This document shows, piece after piece, positions 20,399-29,455 of a stretch of 49,011 bases of DNA. Within the stretch, counting starts at the first letter, position 1. Every line of letters begins with the position of its first letter. Made by a program: the position numbers and the translations under genes. The notes beneath the pieces are model-generated. The model had not been told where the DNA came from, made no database searches, and worked only from the letters and a program-made list of their open reading frames with translations. Source of the stretch: Cupriavidus gilardii (lineage in GTDB: Bacteria > Pseudomonadota > Gammaproteobacteria > Burkholderiales > Burkholderiaceae); the NCBI RefSeq assembly GCF_008801915.1, contig NZ_VZOV01000031.1, positions 1 through 49,011 of the forward strand, given 5' to 3'.

Positions 20399-20426
20399 GC
20401 CGCCTCGCCCGCGAGGGCGCGGCGGC
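20399..20426 (+). other. Stem-loop between fusA and tuf
   Basis: GCCGCCTCGCCC (20399-20410) pairs with GGGCGCGGCGGC (20415-20426) with a single mismatch around GCGA. No T tract follows. It lies 43 bases before the second tuf start and may stabilise or separate the fusA and tuf messages. Confidence 0.5.
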
Positions 20427-20469
20427 GTGATGAATCGACAAGACTGCAGTCCATTAGGAGCTGAAAAAA

Positions 20470-21660
<1,191 letters not shown>

Positions 21661-21671
21661 GCCAGGCTGTC

Positions 21672-21696
21672 GGGACGGGCGGCCTCCGCCCGTCCC
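21672..21696 (+). other. Stem-loop between tuf and rpsJ
   Basis: GGGACGGGCGG (21672-21682) pairs perfectly with CCGCCCGTCCC (21686-21696) around CCT. It is followed by TGCTA rather than a T tract, so it is not a standard intrinsic terminator. A smaller palindrome, TCACCGG-G-CCGGTGA, follows at 21702-21716. It may set the 3' end of a processed tuf message. Confidence 0.55.
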
Positions 21697-21744
21697 TGCT
21701 ATCACCGGGCCGGTGACGGCCCATCGCTCTTTTAAGGAAAAATC

Positions 21745-22053
21745 ATGCAGAACCAGAAGATCCGTATCCGCCTGAAGGCTTTCGACTATCGCCTGATCGA
21801 CCAGTCGGCCGCCGAAATCGTGGATACCGCCAAGCGCACCGGCGCGATCGTCAAGGGCCCGGTTCCCCTGCCGACCCGCATCGAGCGCTTCGACATCCTG
21901 CGTTCGCCGCACGTCAACAAGACCAGCCGCGATCAATTCGAGATCCGCACCCATCAGCGTCTGCTGGACATCGTCGACCCGTCGGAAAAGACCGTCGACG
22001 CGCTGATGAAGCTGGACCTGCCGGCTGGCGTGGACGTCGAGATCAAGGTGTAA
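21745..22053 (+). CDS. rpsJ: 30S ribosomal protein S10
   Basis: S10 (102 aa) is a 30S head protein and, as NusE, a partner of NusB and NusG in antitermination. The family start QNQKIRIRLKAFDYRLID and the loop region RIERFDILRSPHVNKTSRDQ are conserved. TTTAAGGAAA precedes the ATG. Although rpsJ is the first gene of the S10 operon in E. coli, here a terminator separates it from rplC, so it appears to be the last gene of the str operon. Confidence 0.98.
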   Translation: MQNQKIRIRLKAFDYRLIDQSAAEIVDTAKRTGAIVKGPVPLPTRIERFDILRSPHVNKTSRDQFEIRTHQRLLDIVDPSEKTVDALMKLDLPAGVDVEIKV

Positions 22054-22097
22054 TCGATCCGACGAGACCGGCCGCGCCCGCGGCCGCTCTGCAGTGG

Positions 22098-22130
22098 AAC
22101 GGCGAACGCAAGTTCGCCGTTTTCCTTTTT
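22098..22130 (+). terminator. Terminator after rpsJ
   Basis: AACGGCGAAC (22098-22107) pairs perfectly with GTTCGCCGTT (22112-22121) around GCAA and runs into TTCCTTTTT (22122-22130). It closes the str transcription unit. The 339-base rpsJ-rplC gap also carries the next promoter and its leader and holds no gene. Confidence 0.88.
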
Positions 22131-22215
22131 CGGTGCCGAAACGCCGAAATAGCGACGTATGAACCACGTTGCAACAGCAAATCCCCCGTTTGCTGAACGC
22201 CTTGCCAGATTGCAG

Positions 22216-22244
22216 TTGCCCTTTCCAGAGGGCTGCGATATAGT
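22216..22244 (+). promoter_or_regulatory. Promoter for rplC and downstream genes
   Basis: TTGCCC (22216-22221) and TATAGT (22239-22244) lie exactly 17 bases apart, a strong sigma70 pattern. Transcription would start near 22251, giving a leader of about 140 bases before rplC. Confidence 0.8.
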
Positions 22245-22251
22245 GTAAGGC

Positions 22252-22271
22252 TACCCATCTATCTATGGGTA
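22252..22271 (+). other. 5'-end hairpin of the rplC transcript
   Basis: TACCCAT (22252-22258) pairs perfectly with ATGGGTA (22265-22271) around CTATCT, right at the predicted transcript start. A 5' hairpin of this kind can protect the message from decay. It could also belong to a leader where L4 acts, as in the E. coli S10 operon, but no such site is recognised. Confidence 0.5.
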
Positions 22272-22392
22272 TTGGGCTGGCCGTTTTGGCCGCGCGCCGT
22301 CTCTTTTGCGCAAGCCCCCGACACCAGAAACACTCAACACGTTTCGTGTATCAATCAGCCCCGGCCAATCGCAGCCGGGAATGGAGCAAACC

Positions 22393-23043
22393 ATGAGCCT
22401 TGGCCTTGTAGGTCGCAAGGTTGGCATGACCCGTATTTTCACGGACGACGGTGAAGCGATTCCCGTGACCGTGATCGAGGTCGGCGACAACCGCGTGACG
22501 CAAATCAAGACGGACGAGACCGACGGTTATACCGCGGTGCAAGTCACCTTCGGCGCCCGGCGCGCAAGCCGCGTCACCAAGCCGCTGGCGGGTCATCTCG
22601 CCAAAGCCGGCGTGGAAGCGGGCGAAGTCATCAAAGAATTCCGCGTGGATGCAGCCAAGGCTGCCGAGCTGCAAGCCGGCGGCACGCTGTCGGTCGACCT
22701 GTTCGCGGTCGGCCAGAAGATCGACGTGCAGGGCGTGACGATCGGTAAGGGCTACGCCGGTACCATCAAGCGCTACCACTTCGCGTCGGGCCGTGCCACC
22801 CACGGTAACTCGCGTTCGCACAACGTGCCGGGTTCGATCGGTATGGCGCAGGATCCGGGCCGTGTGTTCCCGGGCAAGCGCATGACCGGCCACCTCGGTG
22901 ACGTCACGCGTACCGTCCAAAACCTGGTCATCGCCAAGATCGACGCAGAGCGCAAGCTGCTGCTGGTCAAGGGCGCGATCCCGGGTTCGAAGGGCGGCAA
23001 AGTCATCGTTACCCCGGCCGTCAAGGCCAAAGCTGCGGCTTAA
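22393..23043 (+). CDS. rplC: 50S ribosomal protein L3
   Basis: L3 (216 aa) starts 50S assembly and reaches to the peptidyl transferase centre. The chosen ATG at 22393 gives MSLGLVGRKVGMTRIF, the family start, with GGAG at 22383-22386. Upstream in-frame starts at 22306 and 22381 give unconserved residues. The central RATHGNSRSHNVPGSIGM segment includes the Gln-methylation loop region (IGMAQDPGRVFPGKRM). The length is a little above E. coli (209). Confidence 0.98.
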   Translation: MSLGLVGRKVGMTRIFTDDGEAIPVTVIEVGDNRVTQIKTDETDGYTAVQVTFGARRASRVTKPLAGHLAKAGVEAGEVIKEFRVDAAKAAELQAGGTLSVDLFAVGQKIDVQGVTIGKGYAGTIKRYHFASGRATHGNSRSHNVPGSIGMAQDPGRVFPGKRMTGHLGDVTRTVQNLVIAKIDAERKLLLVKGAIPGSKGGKVIVTPAVKAKAAA

Positions 23044-23054
23044 GGAGCGGACAC

Positions 23055-23675
23055 ATGGAACTTAAGCTCCTCCAGGACAACGGTCAGATCGGTGCGGGCG
23101 TCGCTGCCTCGCCCGAAGTCTTCGGCCGCGATTACAACGAAGCTCTGGTTCACCAGATCGTCGTCGCTTACCAAGCCAACGCGCGTAGCGGCAACCGGAA
23201 GCAGAAGGACCGCGAAGAGGTCAAGCACACCACGAAGAAGCCGTGGCGTCAGAAGGGTACGGGCCGTGCTCGTGCCGGTATGTCCTCGTCGCCGCTGTGG
23301 CGCGGGGGCGGCCGTATCTTCCCGAACTCGCCGGAAGAGAACTTCAGCCAGAAGGTCAACAAGAAGATGTTCCGTGCCGGCATGCGCTCGATCTATTCGC
23401 AGCTGGCCCGGGAAGGTCGTATCAACGTGGTGGAGGGTTTCTCCGTCGACGCGCCCAAGACCAAGCTGCTGGCCGACAAGTTCAAGGCCATGGGTCTGGA
23501 CTCGGTGCTGATCATCACCGACAACCTCGACGAAAACCTCTACCTGGCATCGCGCAACCTGCCGCACGTGGCGGTTGTCGAGCCGCGCCACGCCGATCCG
23601 CTGTCGCTCGTGCACTACAAGAAGGTGCTGGTGACCAAGGCGGCCGTCGCGCAGATCGAGGAGTTGCTCAAATGA
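23055..23675 (+). CDS. rplD: 50S ribosomal protein L4
   Basis: L4 (206 aa) lines the peptide exit tunnel with an extended loop; in E. coli it also represses the S10 operon. The loop region contains [15 protein letters not shown], followed by [12 protein letters not shown], which is highly conserved and is where macrolide-resistance changes occur in other species; it looks wild type. AAGGAG precedes the ATG. The last codons overlap the rplW start (ATGA), indicating coupled translation. Confidence 0.98.
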
Positions 23676-23986
23676 CGCAAGTAGCCAAGAACGATCATCG
23701 TTTGATGCAGGTGCTGCTCGCGCCGGTGGTTTCCGAAAAGGCAACCCTGGTCGCCGACAAGAACGAACAAGTGGTGTTCGAAGTCGCTCGCGACGCCAAC
23801 AAGGCGGAAGTGAAGGCGGCGGTCGAACTGCTGTTCAAGGTCGAGGTGCAGTCCGTTCAGATCCTGAACCAGAAGGGCAAGCAAAAGCGTTTCGGTCGCT
23901 TCATGGGTCGTCGCAACCATGTGAAGAAGGCCTACGTGTCGCTGAAGCCGGGTCAGGAAATCAATTTTGAAGCGGAGGCCAAGTAA
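23672..23986 (+). CDS. rplW: 50S ribosomal protein L23
   Basis: L23 (104 aa) sits at the exit of the peptide tunnel and docks trigger factor and SRP. The start ATG at 23672 overlaps the rplD stop as ATGA, with GAGGAG about ten bases upstream inside rplD. The typical region [20 protein letters not shown] is followed by the beta-strand core and the loop [16 protein letters not shown]. Length is normal (E. coli 100). Confidence 0.97.
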
Positions 23987-23988
23987 TC

Positions 23989-24819
23989 ATGGCACTCGTC
24001 AAGACCAAGCCGACTTCCCCGGGTCGTCGCTCGATGGTGAAGGTTGTCAACCGCAACCTGCACAAGGGCGATCCGTACGCGCCGCTGCTGGAAAAGCAAT
24101 TCCAGAAGTCGGGCCGTAACAACAATGGCCACATCACCACCCGTCACAAGGGCGGTGGCCACAAGCATCACTACCGTGTGATCGACTTCAAGCGCAACGA
24201 CAAGGACGGCATTCCCGCCAAGGTCGAGCGCCTGGAATACGATCCGAACCGCAGCGCCAACATCGCGCTGGTGCTGTTCGCCGACGGCGAGCGCCGCTAC
24301 ATCATCGCCACCAAGGGCATGGTTGCCGGCCAGCAGCTGATGAACGGCTCGGAAGCCCCGATCAAGGCCGGCAACAACCTGCCGATCCGCAACATCCCGG
24401 TCGGTACCACGATCAACAACGTGGAAATGCTGCCGGGCAAGGGCGCCCAGATCGCGCGTGCCGCCGGCGGTTCCGCCGTGCTGCTGGCTCGCGAAGGCGT
24501 CTACGCCCAGGTGCGCCTGCGCTCCGGTGAAGTGCGCCGCGTGCATATCGAATGCCGCGCCACCATCGGTGAAGTGGGCAACGAAGAGCACAGCCTGCGC
24601 GTGATCGGCAAGGCCGGCGCGACCCGCTGGCGCGGTATTCGCCCGACCGTCCGCGGCGTGGTGATGAACCCGATCGACCACCCGCACGGTGGTGGTGAAG
24701 GCCGTACCGCTGCTGGTCGCGATCCCGTGTCGCCGTGGGGCACCCCGACCAAGGGTTACCGCACCCGCAGCAACAAGCGCACTGCCAGCATGATCGTGCA
24801 GCGCCGCCACAAGCGTTAA
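23989..24819 (+). CDS. rplB: 50S ribosomal protein L2
   Basis: L2 (276 aa) is essential for subunit joining and for the peptidyl transferase centre. The C-terminal VVMNPIDHPHGGGEGR motif contains the conserved His residues near 229-231. The N-terminal part shows the KPTSPGRRSM start and the basic RNNNGHITTRHKGGGHKHHY tract. It begins two bases after rplW; GGAGG is in the rplW end. Length matches E. coli (273). Confidence 0.98.
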   Translation: MALVKTKPTSPGRRSMVKVVNRNLHKGDPYAPLLEKQFQKSGRNNNGHITTRHKGGGHKHHYRVIDFKRNDKDGIPAKVERLEYDPNRSANIALVLFADGERRYIIATKGMVAGQQLMNGSEAPIKAGNNLPIRNIPVGTTINNVEMLPGKGAQIARAAGGSAVLLAREGVYAQVRLRSGEVRRVHIECRATIGEVGNEEHSLRVIGKAGATRWRGIRPTVRGVVMNPIDHPHGGGEGRTAAGRDPVSPWGTPTKGYRTRSNKRTASMIVQRRHKR

Positions 24820-24841
24820 TCGGTAGGTAGGAGCTAAACAC

Positions 24842-25117
24842 ATGACTCGTTCTGCAAAAAAGGGTCCTTTCTGTGACGCCCACCTGCTGAAGAAGGTGGA
24901 AACGGCTGTCAGCGGCAAGGACAAGAAACCCATCAAGACGTGGTCGCGCCGCTCGACCATTCTGCCGGAGTTCATCGGCCTGACGATCGCCGTCCACAAC
25001 GGCCGTCAACACGTGCCGGTGTACGTCACGGAAAACATGGTTGGCCACAAGCTCGGTGAATTTGCGCTGACGCGCACGTTCAAGGGCCACGCGGCTGACA
25101 AGAAAGCGAAGAGGTAA
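24842..25117 (+). CDS. rpsS: 30S ribosomal protein S19
   Basis: S19 (91 aa) binds 16S rRNA in the 30S head next to S13 and forms an intersubunit bridge. The conserved start TRSAKKGPFCDAHLLKK and the core IKTWSRRSTILPEFIGLT are present, as is the VPVYVTENMVGHKLGEFA segment. TAGGAG precedes the ATG. Length is as in E. coli (92). Confidence 0.98.
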   Translation: MTRSAKKGPFCDAHLLKKVETAVSGKDKKPIKTWSRRSTILPEFIGLTIAVHNGRQHVPVYVTENMVGHKLGEFALTRTFKGHAADKKAKR

Positions 25118-25126
25118 GGTGCCATC

Positions 25127-25456
25127 ATGGAAGTGAAAGCGATTCATCGCGGTGCCCGCATCTCCGCCCAGAAGACGCGCCTGGTCGCTGACCAGATCCG
25201 TGGTCTGCCGATCGAGCGCGCGCTCAACATCCTGACGTTCAGCCCGAAAAAGGCTGCCGGGATCGTGAAGAAGGTGGTCGAATCGGCCATCGCCAACGCC
25301 GAGCACAATGAAGGCGCCGACATCGACGAGCTGAAGGTCAAATCGATCTACGTCGACAAGGCAACCTCGCTCAAGCGCTTCACCGCACGGGCAAAGGGCC
25401 GCGGCAACCGCATCGAGAAACAAACCTGTCACATCACTGTGACGCTCGGCAACTAA
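25127..25456 (+). CDS. rplV: 50S ribosomal protein L22
   Basis: L22 (109 aa) lines the exit tunnel with a long beta-hairpin. The hairpin tip region KRFTARAKGRGNRI is conserved and looks like the macrolide-sensitive form. The N-terminus reads MEVKAIHRGARISAQKTRLV, typical of the family. It lies nine bases after rpsS in the rplC unit, with AAGGTGCCATC before the ATG. Confidence 0.98.
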   Translation: MEVKAIHRGARISAQKTRLVADQIRGLPIERALNILTFSPKKAAGIVKKVVESAIANAEHNEGADIDELKVKSIYVDKATSLKRFTARAKGRGNRIEKQTCHITVTLGN

Positions 25457-25465
25457 GGAGTCACG

Positions 25466-26263
25466 ATGGGACAGAAGATTCATCCGACTGGCTTCCGTCT
25501 GGCCGTCAGCCGTAACTGGGCTTCGCGTTGGTACGCCAACAACACGAAGTTCGCCGGCATGCTGAAGGAAGACATCGAAGTTCGCGACTTTCTGAAGAAG
25601 AAGCTCAAGAACGCTTCGGTGGGCCGCGTCGTCATCGAGCGCCCCGCCCGCAATGCCCGTCTCACCATCTACAGCTCGCGTCCGGGCGTGGTGATCGGCA
25701 AGAAGGGTGAGGACATCGAACTGCTGAAGGCCGAGCTGCAGCGTCGCATGGGCGTGCCCGTGCACGTGAACATCGAGGAAATCCGCAAGCCGGAAACCGA
25801 TGCCCAGCTGATCGCCGACTCGATCACCCAGCAGCTCGAGCGCCGCATCATGTTCCGCCGCGCGATGAAGCGTGCGATGCAGAACGCGATGCGCCTGGGC
25901 GCCCAGGGCATCAAGATCATGAGCTCGGGCCGTCTGAACGGTATCGAAATCGCACGTACCGAGTGGTACCGCGAGGGCCGCGTGCCCCTGCACACCCTGC
26001 GTGCCGACATCGACTACGGCTTCTCCGAAGCGGAAACCACCTACGGCATCATCGGTGTCAAGGTGTGGGTCTACAAGGGTGATCACCTCGGCCGCAACGA
26101 CGCGCCGGTGGTGGAAGAGCCGCAAGACGAACGTCGTCGTCGCCCGGGTCGTCCGGACGGTCGCCGTCGTGACGGTGAAGGCCGTCCGGGTGGCAACCGC
26201 CGCGGTGGCGCAGGTGCCGGTCGCCGCGCTGCGCCTGGCGCAGACGCGAAGAGTGGAGAATAA
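25466..26263 (+). CDS. rpsC: 30S ribosomal protein S3 with Arg/Gly tail
   Basis: S3 (265 aa) is a 30S head protein at the mRNA entry tunnel and part of the ribosomal helicase. The type II KH domain lies at about residues 40-110 ([16 protein letters not shown]), followed by the C-terminal domain with [20 protein letters not shown]. Compared with E. coli (233 aa) there is a C-terminal extension of about 45 residues rich in Arg, Gly and Pro with few hydrophobics, probably disordered and RNA-binding. AAGGAG precedes the ATG. rplP begins two bases after the stop. Confidence 0.98.
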
Positions 26264-26265
26264 CG

Positions 26266-26682
26266 ATGCTGCAACCGAAGCGCAGAAAATATCGCAAGGA
26301 GCAGAAAGGCCGCAACACGGGTAAGGCTACCCGTGGCAACGCCGTGTCTTTCGGCGAATTCGGCCTGAAGGCAATGGGCCGCGGCCGTCTGACGGCTCGT
26401 CAGATCGAGTCGGCACGTCGTGCGATGACCCGCCACATCAAGCGTGGCGGCCGCATCTGGATCCGGATCTTCCCGGACAAGCCGATCTCGAAGAAGCCTG
26501 CCGAAGTCCGTATGGGTAACGGCAAGGGCAATCCGGAGTACTACGTGGCTGAAATCCAGCCGGGCAAGATGCTGTACGAAATGGATGGCGTGAGCGAAGA
26601 GCTGGCGCGTGAGGCGTTCCGCCTCGCGGCCGCCAAGCTGCCGATCGCGACCAATTTCGTGGTGCGCCAGGTCGGGACGTAA
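26266..26682 (+). CDS. rplP: 50S ribosomal protein L16
   Basis: L16 (138 aa) helps form the A-site tRNA pocket of the 50S subunit. The N-terminus [19 protein letters not shown] and the [20 protein letters not shown] segment are typical. It is followed by [20 protein letters not shown], containing the Arg region (E. coli R81) that is hydroxylated by RoxA in some bacteria. It follows rpsC after two bases, so translation is likely coupled; GGAG of the rpsC end serves as ribosome site. Confidence 0.98.
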
Positions 26683-26693
26683 GGAGAGCAGGA

Positions 26694-26888
26694 ATGAAAG
26701 CATCCGAACTTCGCGGCAAGGACGCCGCAGGCCTGAACCAGGAGCTCTCCGAGCTCCTGAAGGCCCAATTTAGCCTGCGCATGCAAAAGGCCACCCAACA
26801 GCTGCAGAACACCAGCCAGCTGAAGAAGGTGCGCAAGGACATCGCGCGGGTGCATACCGTGCTGAACGAAAAGGCGAACTCGAAATGA
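26694..26888 (+). CDS. rpmC: 50S ribosomal protein L29
   Basis: L29 (64 aa) is a small all-helical protein beside L23 at the tunnel exit. The pattern MKASELRGKDAAGLNQELSE and the later LKKVRKDIARVHTVLNEK fit the two-helix family. GGAGAGCAGGA lies before the ATG. The stop overlaps the rpsQ start as ATGA, indicating coupled translation. Confidence 0.97.
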   Translation: MKASELRGKDAAGLNQELSELLKAQFSLRMQKATQQLQNTSQLKKVRKDIARVHTVLNEKANSK

Positions 26889-27163
26889 CTGAAACTGCAA
26901 AAACGGAATCGTCGCTTCGCCGTACGCTGGTCGGCCGCGTGGTAAGCGACAAGATGGACAAGACCGTGACGGTCCTGGTCGAAAACCGTGTCAAGCACCC
27001 GCTGTATGGCAAGTACGTGCTGCGCTCGAAGAAGTACAAGGCGCATGACGAAGCCAACCAGTACAAGGAAGGCGACAAGGTCGAGATCCAGGAAGGCCGT
27101 CCGATCTCGCGGACCAAGTCCTGGGTCGTTTCCCGGCTGGTCGAAGCAGCGCGCGTCATCTAA
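26885..27163 (+). CDS. rpsQ: 30S ribosomal protein S17
   Basis: S17 (92 aa) is an OB-fold protein that binds early to the 16S 5' domain. The family region RTLVGRVVSDKMDKTVTVLV and the YKEGDKVEIQEGRPISRTKS segment are clear. The ATG at 26885 overlaps the rpmC stop. It appears to be the last gene before the promoter and palindrome at 27187-27221. The 290-base gap to rplN is unusually long, since these genes are adjacent in one long block in many bacteria. Confidence 0.98.
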   Translation: MTETAKTESSLRRTLVGRVVSDKMDKTVTVLVENRVKHPLYGKYVLRSKKYKAHDEANQYKEGDKVEIQEGRPISRTKSWVVSRLVEAARVI

Positions 27164-27186
27164 GAACCAACAGGTTCCAGGCTGAC

Positions 27187-27214
27187 TTGCAGGTCCAGGA
27201 TTATGTGCTATAAT
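27187..27214 (+). promoter_or_regulatory. Promoter for rplN and downstream genes
   Basis: TTGCAG (27187-27192) and a perfect TATAAT (27209-27214) are 16 bases apart. Transcription would begin near 27221, giving a leader of about 230 bases before rplN. That leader starts with a small CCGC/GCGG hairpin (27224-27237) and allows a long-range pair GGCGGTC (27260-27266) / GACCGCC (27316-27322); I see no gene in it. Confidence 0.8.
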
Positions 27215-27221
27215 CCTGGAC
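27193..27221 (+). repeat. 29-bp palindrome over the rplN promoter
   Basis: GTCCAGGATTAT (27193-27204) and ATAATCCTGGAC (27210-27221) are perfect 12-base inverted copies separated by GTGCT. The element begins right after the -35 box, contains the -10 box and ends at the predicted transcript start. As DNA it could be an operator; as RNA from upstream it would form a strong stem that could end or stabilise the rpsQ message. No T tract follows. Confidence 0.8.
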
Positions 27222-27453
27222 TTCCGCTTTATTGCGGCCGTCTCTTGTAACACCACCCGGGCGGTCCGTTAAAGCGAACCCCAGGCCTAGCGGCTCCTGA
27301 CAGTCACACCGTTCAGACCGCCTGGCACACCGACTTCAAGTTGATCAACCCAAACGGTGACTGGCGCAATGCCGGTGGCCGACGGGACCAAGACTGACCG
27401 GCGGGCGTACCTTTTTCGTGGGCCCGGTGGATTAAGTTGGGAAGACAAACACC

Positions 27454-27822
27454 ATGATTCAGACAGAAAGCCGGCTCGAAGTGGCCGATAACACGGGTGC
27501 GCGCGAAGTGCTGTGCATCAAAGTGCTGGGTGGGTCCAAGCGCCGCTATGCGAGCGTAGGCGACATCATCAAGGTGACCGTCAAGGACGCAGCGCCGCGC
27601 GGTCGCGTGAAGAAGGGCGACATCTACAACGCCGTCGTGGTCCGCACCGCCAAGGGCGTGCGCCGCGCGGACGGTTCGCTCGTCAAGTTCGACGGCAATG
27701 CCGCTGTCCTGCTGAACAACAAGCTCGAGCCGATCGGCACCCGTATCTTCGGGCCGGTGACTCGTGAACTCCGTACCGAGCGTTTCATGAAGATCGTGTC
27801 GCTCGCACCGGAAGTGCTGTAA
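27454..27822 (+). CDS. rplN: 50S ribosomal protein L14
   Basis: L14 (122 aa) forms intersubunit bridges with the 30S subunit and is the target site of the RsfS silencing factor in other bacteria. The start MIQTESRLEVADNTGAREV and the region VKKGDIYNAVVVRTAKGVRR are typical. The ribosome site is weak (GGGAAG 15 bases upstream). It is the first gene of the third ribosomal transcription unit, corresponding to the spc operon. Confidence 0.98.
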   Translation: MIQTESRLEVADNTGAREVLCIKVLGGSKRRYASVGDIIKVTVKDAAPRGRVKKGDIYNAVVVRTAKGVRRADGSLVKFDGNAAVLLNNKLEPIGTRIFGPVTRELRTERFMKIVSLAPEVL

Positions 27823-27831
27823 GGAGCCGCC

Positions 27832-28140
27832 ATGAACAAGATTCGCAAAGGCGACGAGGTCATCGTCCTGACCGGCAAGGACAAGGGCAAGCGCGGCAAG
27901 GTCCAGGCCGTGCTGGGCGACAAGGTCGCCGTCGAGGGCGTGAACGTCGCGAAGAAGCACGCACGTCCGAACCCGATGCTGGGCACGACCGGCGGCGTGA
28001 TCGACAAGGTCATGCCCCTGCATATTTCCAACGTTGCGCTCGTGGATGCCAATGGCAAGCCGTCGCGCGTCGGCATCAAGCTGGTGGAAGGCAAGCGCGT
28101 GCGCGTGCTGAAGACCACCGGCGCCGTCGTCGCCGCTTGA
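27832..28140 (+). CDS. rplX: 50S ribosomal protein L24
   Basis: L24 (102 aa) is one of two assembly-initiating 50S proteins. The KOW motif region reads KIRKGDEVIVLTGKDKGKRG at residues 3-22, followed by KKHARPNPMLGTTGGVIDK. AAGGAG precedes the ATG with good spacing. The gene order rplN-rplX-rplE is conserved. Confidence 0.98.
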   Translation: MNKIRKGDEVIVLTGKDKGKRGKVQAVLGDKVAVEGVNVAKKHARPNPMLGTTGGVIDKVMPLHISNVALVDANGKPSRVGIKLVEGKRVRVLKTTGAVVAA

Positions 28141-28165
28141 TTCTGGGCACGGATAGGAGTTGAGC

Positions 28166-28708
28166 ATGGCAGCACGTCTGCAAGAGCAGTACAAAGAACA
28201 GGTCGTTCCGGCCCTGATGAAGAAGTTCGGCTACAAGTCGGTCATGGAGGTGCCCCGCATCACCAAGATCACGCTGAACATGGGTCTGGGCGAAGCCATC
28301 AATGACAAGAAGGTCATCGAGCTGGCAGTGGGCGACCTGACCAAGATCGCTGGTCAGAAGCCGGTCGTGACGAAGGCCCGCAAGGCCATCGCCGGCTTCA
28401 AGATTCGCCAGGGCTATCCCATCGGTGCGATGGTGACCCTGCGTGGCGAACGGATGTGGGAATTCCTGGACCGTTTCGTCACCGTGGCCCTGCCGCGCGT
28501 GCGCGATTTCCGTGGTGTGTCCGGCAAGTCGTTCGACGGCCGTGGCAACTACAACATCGGTGTGAAAGAGCAGATCATCTTCCCCGAAATCGAGTACGAC
28601 AAGATCGACGCGCTGCGCGGTCTGAACATCAGCATCACGACGACGGCGAAGAATGACGAGGAAGCCAAGGAGCTCCTCGCGGCATTCAAGTTCCCGTTCC
28701 GCAATTAA
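28166..28708 (+). CDS. rplE: 50S ribosomal protein L5
   Basis: L5 (180 aa) binds 5S rRNA and contacts the P-site tRNA. I chose ATG 28166 (MAARLQEQYKEQVVPALMKK), with TAGGAG at 28154-28159; a TTG two codons upstream is rejected. The conserved region ITKITLNMGLGEA and the later RFVTVALPRVRDFRG are present. Length equals the family (E. coli 179). Confidence 0.98.
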   Translation: MAARLQEQYKEQVVPALMKKFGYKSVMEVPRITKITLNMGLGEAINDKKVIELAVGDLTKIAGQKPVVTKARKAIAGFKIRQGYPIGAMVTLRGERMWEFLDRFVTVALPRVRDFRGVSGKSFDGRGNYNIGVKEQIIFPEIEYDKIDALRGLNISITTTAKNDEEAKELLAAFKFPFRN

Positions 28709-28717
28709 GGGGTAACC

Positions 28718-29023
28718 GTGGCTAAATTGGCTCTGATTGAACGTGAGAAGAAGCGCGCCAAGCTCGTGGCGAAGTACGCCGAGAAGCGCGCTGCCCTCAA
28801 GGCCATCATCGACGACCAAGCGAAGTCGGAAGAAGAGCGTTACGAAGCGCGCCTGGAGCTGCAACAGCTGCCGCGCAACGCCAATCCGACCCGCCAGCGC
28901 AATCGCTGCGCGATCACCGGTCGTCCCCGCGGTACCTTCCGCAAGTTTGGCCTGGCGCGTAACAAGATCCGCGAGATCGCCTTCAAGGGCGAAATTCCGG
29001 GTCTGACGAAAGCCAGCTGGTAA
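28718..29023 (+). CDS. rpsN: 30S ribosomal protein S14 (zinc-free type)
   Basis: S14 (101 aa) is a 30S head protein. The start is GTG at 28718, with AAGGGG about nine bases upstream, giving MAKLALIEREKKRAKLV. It is the long form without zinc: the short form has two CXXC motifs, whereas here only a single Cys is present in RNRCAITGRPRG. The C-terminal FGLARNKIREIAFKGEIPG is typical. Confidence 0.98.
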   Translation: MAKLALIEREKKRAKLVAKYAEKRAALKAIIDDQAKSEEERYEARLELQQLPRNANPTRQRNRCAITGRPRGTFRKFGLARNKIREIAFKGEIPGLTKASW

Positions 29024-29050
29024 TTACGCACAGGCTACAGGAGAAACAGT

Positions 29051-29446
29051 ATGAGCATGAGCGATCCTATCGCCGATATGCTGACGCGCATCCGCAACGC
29101 CCAGGGCGTGCAGAAGGCGTCGGTTGTCATGCCGTCGTCGAAGCTGAAAGTGGCGATCGCCAAGGTCCTGAAGGACGAGGGCTATATCGACGACTACGCT
29201 GTCGCCGAGGAAGGCGGCAAGGCACAACTGACCATCGGTCTGAAGTACTACGCCGGCCGTCCGGTGATCGAGCGCATCGAACGCGTGTCGAAGCCCGGTC
29301 TGCGCGTGTACAAGGGCCGCAGCGAAATCCCGCAAGTGATGAACGGCCTGGGGGTCGCGATCATCTCGACCCCCAAGGGTCTGATGACCGATCGCGCGGC
29401 ACGTGCCACCGGCGTGGGCGGCGAAGTCATCTGCTACGTCGCGTAA
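29051..29446 (+). CDS. rpsH: 30S ribosomal protein S8
   Basis: S8 (131 aa) binds the central domain of 16S rRNA and in E. coli represses the spc operon. Two in-frame ATG codons lie at 29051 and 29057; AGGAG at 29039-29043 fits the first with seven bases of spacing, giving MSMSDPIADMLTRIRNAQ. The C-terminal GGEVICYVA closing matches the family. Length is normal (E. coli 130). Confidence 0.98.
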   Translation: MSMSDPIADMLTRIRNAQGVQKASVVMPSSKLKVAIAKVLKDEGYIDDYAVAEEGGKAQLTIGLKYYAGRPVIERIERVSKPGLRVYKGRSEIPQVMNGLGVAIISTPKGLMTDRAARATGVGGEVICYVA

Positions 29447-29455
29447 GGAGTAACC

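Noticed and set aside
21672..21696. Strong hairpin after the second tuf gene as an intrinsic terminator
   Set aside because: The stem is perfect but is followed by TGCTATC, and rpsJ follows without a visible promoter.
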